Assembly: GCF_932526225.1 (NCBI RefSeq)
Contig: NC_064046.1
Coordinates: 15,451,408-15,515,407, forward strand
Direction: 5' to 3'
Length of the DNA: 64,000 nucleotides
From: Nematostella vectensis
Taxonomy: Eukaryota; Cnidaria; Anthozoa; Actiniaria; Edwardsiidae
In this document: positions 29,183-37,900 of the stretch, one piece after another
Numbering within the stretch: the stretch's first letter is position 1
Layout: each line of letters begins with the position of its first letter
Translations under genes and position numbers: made by a program
The notes under the pieces: generated by a model
Databases searched by the model: none
Told to the model about the DNA's origin: nothing
The model's input: only the letters and a program-made list of their open reading frames with translations

Positions 29183-29210
29183 AAAAAAAAAAATAAAGAA
29201 AAAAAAAATA
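29183..29210 (+). repeat. A-rich tract of variable length
   Basis: Two A runs separated by a short TAAAG-like interruption sit between the TATCGATA palindrome and the tRNA-like box. Run lengths differ from copy to copy (first run roughly 6 to 18 A), and the spacer appears as TAAAG, TTAAG, TAATAAAG, AAG or TAAAGAAAC in different lineages. The tract is the main source of monomer length polymorphism. The spacer type tracks with HOR position: for instance GAAACAAAAATATGC precedes the boxes at 10613, 14440, 19364, 23741 and 28661, and GAACAAAAAATAGGC precedes boxes carrying ATCATCGGG. Confidence 0.9.
29201..29208 (-). terminator. T-run directly downstream of the tRNA-like box (possible Pol III terminator)
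   Basis: On the minus strand the box ends in C73, followed by TA and then eight T residues, interrupted farther on by CTTTA and a second longer T-run. Pol III stops at four or more T residues, so the position is right for termination of a transcript of about 80 nt. The same arrangement recurs at the end of almost every box. Because the tract is part of the A-rich satellite segment it could equally be a SINE-like tail or a neutral homopolymer. Confidence 0.45.
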
Positions 29211-29282
29211 GGCTATCAGCGGGAATCGAACCCGGGTCGCTGCGTTAGTAGTCAAGTGCCCGCAACGAAAGACTAACGTGGC
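29211..29282 (-). pseudogene. tRNA-derived box (representative of 117 copies)
   Basis: Read on the minus strand, 72 nt fit the tRNA register: T8-A9-G10, a four-pair D stem (GTCT with GGGC, two G-U), a seven-base anticodon-like loop CTACTAA (T33, triplet ACT, A37), a four-base variable region, and a T arm with CGGG/CCCG around TTCGATT (T54 T55 C56 G57 A58 C61). It ends in a seven-base acceptor-like segment plus C73. Only 3 of 7 acceptor pairs and 2 of 5 anticodon-stem pairs form, 49-65 is C-C, and A14 and G18-G19 are missing. It is therefore a tRNA-derived relic, not a working tRNA. The short variable region argues against reading the ACT triplet as a true Ser identity. Descent directly from a tRNA or through a SINE cannot be separated. 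Confidence 0.75.
29222..29232 (-). promoter_or_regulatory. B box-like internal Pol III promoter element (representative)
   Basis: On the minus strand this reads GGTTCGATTCC, a full match to the classical B box GGTTCGANTCC that TFIIIC binds. It lies in the T arm of the tRNA-like box. A weaker A box-like segment begins TAGT at the D arm, about 40 nt upstream, but the invariant A14 is T. Most copies keep the B box. About 16 copies read TCAAACCC on the plus strand (C56 to T), for example those anchored at 11711, 15538, 18820, 23198, 24838, 28118, 29757, 30304, 34680, 41244, 41791, 44525, 45623, 48898, 54906 and 59823. Binding is inferred, not shown. Confidence 0.6.
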
Positions 29283-29364
29283 ATTGCTGAAGGGAATTGT
29301 AATGAAAATTACTTTTAATACTATTGGTATCGTAAACTATCCCAAGCAAAGTCACCATCGGACT

Positions 29365-29470
29365 GGAGGTTACATTCGGGAAAAGCTTCAGGGTTACATT
29401 CGGGAATTTGTTTTACGAGTGTAACCTCCAAAAGGTTACAATCGATAATTTTTTTCCGAATGTAAATTCC
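29365..29470 (+). repeat. Compound direct/inverted sub-repeat module (representative)
   Basis: Four related 14-16 bp motifs occupy 106 bp. Two are direct: GGAGGTTACATTCGGG (29365-29380) and GGGTTACATTCGGG (29391-29404). Two are inverted: CGAGTGTAACCTCC (29416-29429) and CGAATGTAAATTCC (29457-29470). The outer direct copy and the first inverted copy share the 10-bp complementary arm GGAGGTTACA/TGTAACCTCC. The second half of the module also looks like an old direct duplication: 29 bp from 29416 and 29 bp from 29457 agree at 22 positions. A HindIII site (29383-29388) lies between the direct copies. The module can fold into alternative hairpins. It is conserved in nearly all 117 monomers. Confidence 0.85.
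29420..29440. repeat. Perfect hairpin TGTAACCT-CCAAA-AGGTTACA
   Basis: An 8-bp perfect inverted repeat with a 5-base loop lies inside the compound module. The same hairpin is at 1533-1553. Lineage variants break one arm: CTTCAAACGG copies (for example 17394, 21771, 26695, 32164), GTATCCTCC copies (for example 3166, 9733, 13558) and GGTTATAATC copies (for example 4269, 5910, 8105). No compensatory change was seen in these, which argues against strong selection on the stem. Confidence 0.85.
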
Positions 29471-29531
29471 AAAAAGTAACATTAGGAAAAATAAAACAGT
29501 ATACTCGGAAAAAAAGGTATATCAATCTATC

Positions 29532-29544
29532 GAGCGCTATGCTC
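29532..29544. repeat. Small hairpin GAGC-GCTAT-GCTC
   Basis: A 4-bp stem with a 5-base loop overlaps the palindrome AGCGCT. Copies differ at the loop (GCTGT, GTTAT, TTTT-type GAGTGTTTTGCTC), and these alleles are useful HOR markers: GCTGTGCTC marks the copies near 18051, 22428, 27349, 32825, 40480, 43215, 47590, 56330, 57421, 58511 and 63426. Confidence 0.6.
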
Positions 29545-29612
29545 TATGTTAGAATCTACTTAATCAAGTTATCCAAGGAATCTAGTTAGTTCTTGTGTGC
29601 ATAAAATATGTA

Positions 29613-29622
29613 CAGGATCCTG
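29613..29622. repeat. Palindrome CAGGATCCTG (BamHI site, once per monomer)
   Basis: A 10-bp perfect palindrome with a BamHI site at its centre, present in most monomers. It is lost by G to T (CATGATCCTG) in the copies near 26338, 31807, 32901, 40557, 47668, 56407, 57499, 58588 and 63503, and by T to A in the copy at 11023 (GGAACC). A BamHI digest of the array would give mainly 547-bp monomers plus a few dimers. Confidence 0.9.
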
Positions 29623-29687
29623 AACAAAGCATGAGCACATCAAAGATGCGGAGAGTACATAAAAATGTCCCTATACCTTCTTTTTAT

Positions 29688-29726
29688 GTCATGACACACC
29701 CAGAACAGTATAATTAAGTATCGATA
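29688..29726. repeat. Short palindromes GTCATGAC and TATCGATA
   Basis: Two perfect 8-bp palindromes (29688-29695 and 29719-29726) lie 23 bp apart just before the A-rich tract and are kept in almost all monomers. A subset of copies reads TTAATGTCATGAC rather than TTTATGTCATGAC ahead of the first palindrome. No protein site is claimed; short palindromes of this size also arise by chance. Confidence 0.55.
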
Positions 29727-32650
29727 TTTAAAAAAAAAAATAAAGAAAAAAAAAAAGCTATCAGCGGGAATCAAACCCGGGTCGCTGCGTTAGTAGTCAA
29801 GTGCCCGCAACGAAAGACTAACGTGGCATTGCTGAAGGGAATTGTAATGAAAATTACTTTTAATACTATTGGTATCGTAAACTATCCCAAGCAAAGTCAC
29901 CATCGGACTGGAGGTTACATTCGGGAAAAGCTTCAGGGTTACATTCGGGAATTTGTTTTACGAGTGTAACCTCCAAAAGGTTACAATCGATAAATTTTTT
30001 TCCGAATGTAAATTCCAAAAAGTAACATTAGGAAAAATAAAACAGTATACTCGGAAAAAAAGGTATATCAATCTATCGAGCGCTATGCTCTATGTTAGAA
30101 TCTACTTAATCAAGTTATTCAAGGAATCTAGTTAGTTCTTGTGTGCATAAAATATGTACAGGATCCTGAACAAAGCATGAGCACATCAAAGATGCGGAGA
30201 GTACATAAAAATGTCCCTATACCTTCTTTTTATGTCATGACACACCCAGAACAGTATAATTAAGTATCGATATTAAAAAAAAAAAATAAAGAAAAAAAAA
30301 TAGGCTATCAGCGGGAATCAAACCCGGGTCGCTGCGTTAGTAGTCAAGTGCCCGCAACGAAAGACTAACGTGGCATTGCTGAAGGGAATTGTAATGAAAA
30401 TTACTTTTAATACTATTGGTATCGTAAACTATCCCAAGCAAAGTCACCATCGGACTGGAGGTTACATTCGGGAAAAGCTTCAGGGTTACATTCGGGAATT
30501 TGTTTTACGAGTGTAACCTCCAAAAGGTTACAATCGATAAATTTTTTTCCGAATGTAAATTCCAAAAAGTAACATTAGGAAAAATAAAACAGTATACTCG
30601 GAAAAAAAGGTATATCAATCTATCGAGCGCTATGCTCTATGTTAGAATCTACTTAATCAAGTTATTCAAGGAATCTAGTTAGTTCTTGTGTGCATAAAAT
30701 ATGTACAGGATCCTGAACAAAGCATGAGCACATCAAAGATGCTGAGAGTACATAAAAATGTCCCTATACCTTCTTTTTATGTCATGACACACCAAGAACA
30801 GTATAATTAAGTATCGATATTTAAAAAAAAAAATAATAAAGGAAAAAAAAATAGGCTATCAGCGGGAATCGAACCCGGTTCGCTGCGTTAGTAGTCAAGT
30901 GCCCGCAACAAAAGACTAACGTGGCATTGCTGAAGGGAATTGCAATGAAAATTACTTTTAATACTATTGGTATCGTAAACTATCCCAAGCAGTCACCATC
31001 GAGCTGGAGGTTACATTCGGGAAAAGCTTCAGGGTTACATTCGGGAATTTGTTTTACGAGTGTAACCTCCAAAAGGTTACAATCGATAGTTTTTTTTTTT
31101 TCGAATGTAAATTCCAAAAAGTAACATTAGGAAAAATAAAACAGTATACTCGGAAAAAAAGGTATATCAATCTATCGAGCGCTATGCTCTATTTTAGAAT
31201 CTCCTTTATCAAGTTATTCAAGGAATCTAGTTAGTTCTTGTGTGCATAAAATATGTACAGGATCCTGAACAAAGCATGAGCACATCAAAGATGCTGAGAG
31301 TACATAAAAATGTCCCTATACCTTCTTTTTATGTCATGACACACCAAGAACAGTATAATTAAGTATCGATATTTAAAAAAAAAATAAAGAACAAAAAATA
31401 GGCTATCATCGGGAATCGAACCCGGGTCGCAGCGTTAGTAGTCAAGTGCCCGCAACAAAAGACTAACGTGGCATTGCTGAAGGGAATTGTAATGAAAATT
31501 ACTTTTAATACTATTGGTATCGTAAACTATCCCAAGCAAAGTCACCATCGGACTGGAGGTTACATTCGGGAAAAGCTTCAGGGTTACATTCGGGAATTTG
31601 TTTTACGAGTGTAACCTCCAAAAGGTTACAATCGATAGTTTTTTTTTTTTCGAATGTAAATTCCAAAAAGTAACATTAGGAAAAATAAAACAGTATACTC
31701 GGAAAAAAAGGTATATCAATCTATCGAGCGCTATGCTCTATTTTAGAATCTCCTTTATCAAGTTATTCAAGGAATCTAGTTAGTTCTTGTGTGCATAAAA
31801 TATGTACATGATCCTGAACAAAGCATGAGCACATCAAAGATGCTGAGAGTACATAAAAATGTCCCTATACCTTCTTTTTATGTCATGACACACCAAGAAC
31901 AGTATAATTAAGTATCGATATTTAAAAAAAAAATAAAGAACAAAAAATAGGCTATCATCGGGAATCGAACCCGGGTCGCAGCGTTAGTAGTCAAGTGCCC
32001 GCAACGAAAGACTAACGTGGCATTGCTGAAGGGAATTGTAATGAAAATTACTTTTAATACTATTGGTATCGTAAACTATCCCAAGCAAAGTCACCATCGG
32101 ACTGGAGGTTACATTCGGGAAAAGCTTCAGGGTTACATTCGGGAATTTGTTTTACGAGTGTAACCTTCAAACGGTTACAATCGATAATTTTTTTTTCCGA
32201 ATGTAAATTCCAAAAAGTAACATTAGGAAAAATAAAACAGTATACTCGGAAAAAAAGGTATATCAATCTATCGAGCGCTATGCTCTATGTTAGAATCTAC
32301 TTAATCAAGTTATCCAAGGAATCTAGTTAGTTCTTGTGTGCATAAAATATGTACAGGATCCTGAACAAAGCATGAGCACATCAAAGATGCTGAGAGTACA
32401 TAAAAATGTCCCTATACCTTCTTTTTATGTCATGACACACCAAGAACAGTATAATTAAGTATCGATATTTAAAAAAAAAATTAAGAAAAAAAAAATAGGC
32501 TATCAGCGGGAATCGAACCCGGGTCGCTGCGTTAGTAGTCAAGTGCCCGCAACGAAAGACTACAAGGCATTGCTGAAGGGAATTGTAATGAAAATTACTT
32601 TTAATACTATTGGTATCGTAAACTATCCCAAGCAAAGTCACCATCGGACT

Positions 32651-34949
32651 GGAGGTTAAATTCGGGAAAAGCTTCAGGGTTACATTCGGGAATTTGTTTT
32701 ACGAGTGTAACCTCCAAAAGGTTACAATCGATAATTTTTTTTCCGAATGTAAATTCCAAAAAGTAACATTAGGAAAAATAAAACAGTATACTGGGAAAAA
32801 AAGGTATATCAATCTATCGAGCGCTGTGCTCTATGTTAGAATCTACTTAATCAAGTTATCCAAGGAATCTAGTTAGTTCTTGTGTGCATAAAATATGTAC
32901 ATGATCCTGAACAAAGCATGAGCACATCAAAGATGCTGAGAGTACATAAAAATGTCCCTATACCTTCTTTTTATGTCATGACACACCAAGGACAGTATAA
33001 TTAAGTATCGATATTTAAAAAAAAAATAAAGAAAAAAAATAGGCTATCAGCGGGAATCGAACCCAGGTCGCTGCGTTAGTAGTCAAGTGCCCGCAACGAA
33101 AGACTAACGTGGCATTGCTGAAGGGAATTTTAATGAAAATTACTTTTAATACTATTGGTATCGTAAACTATCCCAAGAAAAGTCACCATCGGACTGGAGG
33201 TTACATTAGGGAAAAGCTTTAGGGTTACATTCGGGAATTTGTTTTACGAGTGTAACCTCCAAAAGGTTACAATCGATAATTTTTTCCGGAATGTAAATTC
33301 CAAAAAGTAACATTAGGAAAAATAAAACAGTATACTCGGAAAAAAAGGTATATCAATCTATCGAGCGCTATGCTCTATGTTAGAATCTACTTAATCAATT
33401 TATCCAAGGAATCTAGTTAATTCTTGTGTGCATAAAATATGTACAGGATCCTGAACAAAGCATGAGCACATCAAAGATGCTGAGAGTACATAAAAATGTC
33501 CCTATACCTTCTTTTTATGTCATGACACACCAAGAACAGTATAATTAAGTATCGATATTTAAAAAAAAAATTAAGAAAAAAAATAGGCTATCAGCGGGAA
33601 TCGAACCCGGGTCGCTGCGTTAGTAGTCAAGGGCCCGCAACGAAAGACTAACGTGGCATTGCTGAAGGAAATTAAAATGAAAATTACTTTTAATACTATT
33701 GGTATCGTAAACTATCCCAAGCAAAGTCACCATCGGACTGCAAGTTACATTCGGGAAAAGCTTTAGGGTTACATTCGGGAATTTGTTTTACGAGTGTAAC
33801 CTCCAAAAGGTTACAATCCATAATTTTTTTTACGAATGTAAATTCCAAAAAGTAACATTAGGAAAAATAAAAGAGTATACTCGGAAAAAAAGGTATATCA
33901 ATCTATCGAGCGCTATGCTCTATGTTAGAATCTACTTAATCAAGTTATCCAAGGAATCTAGTTAGTTCTTGTGTGCATAAAATATGTACAGGATCCTGAA
34001 CAAAGCATGAGCACATCAAAGATGCTGAGAGTACATAAAAATGTCCCTATACCTTCTTTTTATGTCATGACACACCAAGAACAGTATAATTAAGTATCGA
34101 TATTTAAAAAAAAAAATAAAGAAAAAAAAAATAGGCTATCAGCGGGAATCGAACCCGGGTCGCTGCGTTAGTAGTCAAGTGCCCGCAACGAAAGACTAAC
34201 GTGGAATTGCTGAAGGGAATTGTAATGAAAATTACTTTTAATACTATTGGTATCGTAAACTATCCCAAGCAAAGTCACCATCGGACTGGAGGTTACATTC
34301 GGGAAAAGCTTCAGGGTTACATTCGGGAATTTGTTTTACGAGTGTAACCTCCAAAAGGTTACAATCGATAATTTTTTTCGAATGTAAATTCCAAAAAGTA
34401 ACATTAGGAAAAATAAAACAGTATACTCGGAAAAAAAGGTATATCAATCTATCGAGCGCTATGCTCTTTGTTAGAATCTACTTAATAAAGTTATCCAAGG
34501 AATCTAGTTAGTTCTTGTGTGCATAAAATATGTACAGGATCCTGAACAAAGCATGAGCACATCAAAGATGCGGAGAGTACATAAAAATGTCCCTATACCT
34601 TCTTTTTATGTCATGACACACCCAGAACAGTATAATTAAGTATCGATATTTAAAAAAGAAATAAAGAAAAAAAAAATAGGCTATCAGCGGGAATCAAACC
34701 CGGGTCGCTGCGTTAGTAGTCAAGTGCCCGCAACGAAAGACTAACGTGGCATTGCTGAAGGGAATTGTAATGAAAATTACTTTTAATACTATTGGTATCG
34801 TAAACTATCCCAAGCAAAGTCACCATCGGACTGGAGGTTACATTCGGGAAAAGCTTCAGGGTTACATTCGGGAATTTGTTTTACGAGTGTAACCTCCAAA
34901 AGGTTACAATCGATAAATTTTTTTCCGAATGTAAATTCCAAAAAGTAAC
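32651..34949 (+). repeat. Irregular monomers 61-64
   Basis: Copies between the 9-mer and 5-mer blocks. The box at 33043 has CCCAGGTCG with ATTAGGGAAAAGC and TTTTTTCCGG; this combination recurs after 40699, 43434, 47809, 56549, 57641, 58730 and 63645. The box at 33587 has AAGGGCCCGC, and the copy with box at 34135 has the rare GTGGAATTG. They look like a fragment of the right-half HOR families. No gene is present. Confidence 0.75.
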
Positions 34950-37900
34950 ATTAGGAAAAATAAAACAGTATACTCGGAAAAAAAGGTATATCAATCTATC
35001 GAGCGCTATGCTCTATGTTAGAATCTACTTAATCAAGTTATTCAAGGAATCTAGTTAGTTCTTGTGTGCATAAAATATGTACAGGATCCTGAACAAAGCA
35101 TGAGCACATCAAAGATGCTGAGAGTACATAAAAATGTCCCTATACCTTCTTTTTATGTCATGACACACCAAGAACAGTATAATTAAGTATCGATATTTAA
35201 AAAAAAAATAATAAAGAAAAAAAAATAGGCTATCAGCGGGAATCGAACCCGGGTCGCTGCGTTAGTAGTCAAGTGCCCGCAACAAAAGACTAACGTGGCA
35301 TTGCTGAAGGGAATTGCAATGAAAATTACTTTTAATACTATTGGTATCGTAAACTATCCCAAGCAGTCACCATCGAGCTGGAGGTTACATTCGGGAAAAG
35401 CTTCAGGGTTACATTCGGGAATTTGTTTTACGAGTGTAACCTCCAAAAGGTTACAATCGATAGTTTTTTTTTTCGAATGTAAATTCCAAAAAGTAACATT
35501 AGGAAAAATAAAACAGTATACTCGGAAAAAAAGGTATATCAATCTATCGAGCGCTATGCTCTATTTTAGAATCTCCTTTATCAAGTTATTCAAGGAATCT
35601 AGTTAGTTCTTGTGTGCATAAAATATGTACAGGATCCTGAACAAAGCATGAGCACATCAAAGATGCTGAGAGTACATAAAAATGTCCCTATACCTTCTTT
35701 TTATGTCATGACACACCAAGAACAGTATAATTAAGTATCGATATTTAAAAAAAAAATAAAGAACAAAAAATAGGCTATCATCGGGAATCGAACCCGGGTC
35801 GCAGCGTTAGTAGTCAAGTGCCCGCAACGAAAGACTAACGTGGCATTGCTGAAGGGAATTGTAATGAAAATTACTTTTAATACTATTGGTATCGTAAACT
35901 ATCCCAAGCAAAGTCACCATCGGACTGGAGGTTACATTCGGGAAAAGCTTCAGGGTTACATTCGGGAATTTGTTTTACGAGTGTAACCTTCAAACGGTTA
36001 CAATCGATAATTTTTTTTTCCGAATGTAAATTCCAAAAAGTAACATTAGGAAAAATAAAACAGTATACTCGGAAAAAAAGGTATATCAATCTATCGAGCG
36101 CTATGCTCTATGTTAGAATCTACTTAATCAAGTTATCCAAGGAATCTAGTTTGTTCTTGTGTGCATAAAATATGTACAGGATCCTGAACAAAGCATGAGC
36201 ACATCAAAGATGCTGAGAGTACACAAAAATGTCCCTATACCTTCTTTTTATGTCATGACACACCAAGAACAGTATAATTAAGTATCGATATTTAAAAAAA
36301 AAATTAAGAAAAAAAAAATAGGCTATCAGCGGGAATCGAACCCGGGTCGCTGCGTTAGTAGTCAAGTGCCCGCAACGAAAGACTACAAGGCATTGCTGAA
36401 GGGAATTGTAATGAAAATTACTTTTAATACTATTGGTATCGTAAACTATCCCAAGCAAAGTCACCATCGGACTGGAGGTTACATTCGGGAAAAGCTTCAG
36501 GGTTACATTCGGGAATTTGTTTTACGAGTGTAACCTCCAAAAGGTTACAATCGATAGTTTTTTTTTTTTCGAATGTAAATTCCAAAAAGTAACATTAGGA
36601 AAAATAAAACAGTATACTCGGAAAAAAAGGTATATCAATCTATCGAGCGCTATGCTCTATTTTAGAATCTCCTTTATCAAGTTATTCAAGGAATCTAGTT
36701 AGTTCTAGTGTGCATAAAATATGTACAGGATCCTGAACAAAGCATGAGCACATCAAAGATGCTGAGAGTACATAAAAATGTCCCTATACCTTCTTTTTAT
36801 GTCATGACACACCAAGAACAGTATAATTAAGTATCGATATTTAAAAAAAAAATAAAGAACAAAAAATAGGCTATCATCGGGAATCGAACCCGGGTCGCAG
36901 CGTTAGTAGTCAAGTGCCCGCAACGAAAGACTAACGTGGCATTGCTGAAGGGAATTGTAATGAAAATTACTTTTAATACTATTGGTATCGTAAACTATCC
37001 CAAGCAAAGTCACCATCGGACTGGAGGTTACATTCGGGAAAAGCTTCAGGGTTACATTCGGGAATTTGTTTTACGAGTGTAACCTTCAAACGGTTACAAT
37101 CGATAATTTTTTTTTCCGAATGTAAATTCCAAAAAGTAACATTAGGAAAAATAAAACAGTATACTCGGAAAAAAAGGTATATCAATCTATCGAGCGCTAT
37201 GCTCTATGTTAGAATCTACTTAATCAAGTTATCCAAGGAATCTAGTTAGTTCTTGTGTGCATAAAATATGTACAGGATCCTGAACAAAGCATGAGCACAT
37301 CAAAGATGCTGAGAGTACATAAAAATGTCCCTATACCTTCTTTTTATGTCATGACACACCAAGAACAGTATAATTAAGTATCGATATTTAAAAAAAAAAT
37401 TAAGAAAAAAAAAATAGGCTATCAGCGGGAATCGAACCCGGGTCGCTGCGTTAGTAGTCAAGTGCCCGCAACGAAAGACTACAAGGCATTGCTGAAGGGA
37501 ATTGTAATGAAAATTACTTTTAATACTATTGGTATCGTAAACTATCCCAAGCAAAGTCACCATCGGACTGGAGGTTACATTCGGGAAAAGCTTCAGGGTT
37601 ACATTCGGGAATTTGTTTTACGAGTGTAACCTCCAAAAGGTTACAATCGATAATTTTTTTTCCGAATGTAAATTCCAAAAAGTAACATTAGGAAAAATAA
37701 AACAGTATACTCGGAAAAAAAGGTATATCAATCTATCGAGCGCTATGCTCTATGTTAGAATCTACTTAATCAAGTTATTCAAGGAATCTAGTTAGTTCTT
37801 GTGTGCATAAAATATGTACAGGATCCTGAACAAAGCATGAGCACATCAAAGATGCTGAGAGTACATAAAAATGTCCCTATACCTTCTTTTTATGTCATGA

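Larger units (their letters stand above)
29211..29755 (+). repeat. Representative monomer (copy 54 of 117) with module map
   Basis: This copy is close to the majority sequence. In order it holds the tRNA-like box (29211-29282, minus strand); an AT-rich linker (29283-29364); the compound motif module (29365-29470); a spacer with an A7 run (29509-29515); the small GAGC/GCTC hairpin (29532-29544); the CAGGATCCTG palindrome (29613-29622); GTCATGAC (29688-29695); TATCGATA (29719-29726); and an A-rich tract from 29730 that leads into the next tRNA-like box. The choice of start is arbitrary because the array is continuous. The private marker GCGGAG near 29648 (for GCTGAG) is shared with a subset of copies that precede boxes reading TCAAACCC. 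Confidence 0.9.
14440..32650 (+). repeat. 9-mer HOR, about four units (~4.92 kb) with copy-number variants
   Basis: Landmark boxes with the TATGC spacer and ACTATCGATATCG linker occur at 14440, 19364, 23741 and 28661, giving unit lengths 4924, 4377 and 4920. Unit 2 is an 8-mer: its box at 19915 joins the left part of the 24292 type to the right part of the 24838 type, so one monomer was lost by a crossover between neighbours. Unit 4 gains a monomer (boxes 29757 and 30304 are the same type) and breaks off after the box at 32499. The internal order is TATGC type, TTAATG type, TCAAACCC type, GCAATG/CAACAAAAG type, two ATCATCGGG types, ACTACAAGG type, CTGCCTTAG type, GTCGTTGCG type. The first unit overlaps the end of the 7-mer block, which shares three of its monomers. 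Confidence 0.9.

Noticed and set aside
29240-29256. Splicing branch point TACTAAC followed by GCAG on the minus strand
   Set aside because: The distance to the AG is far too short for a real acceptor, no donor or exon context is present, and the sequence is explained by the anticodon-like loop.
29255-29275. CENP-B box on the minus strand (TTTCGTTG followed by CGGG)
   Set aside because: The CENP-B box core needs TTCG, four bases, A, two bases, then CGGG. Here CGGG follows TTCGTTG at once, so the spacing is several bases short.
29211-29282. A functional tRNA gene, for example tRNA-Ser with anticodon ACT
   Set aside because: Only 3 of 7 acceptor pairs and 2 of 5 anticodon-stem pairs form, A14 and the G18-G19 pair are missing, and a tRNA-Ser should have a long variable arm.
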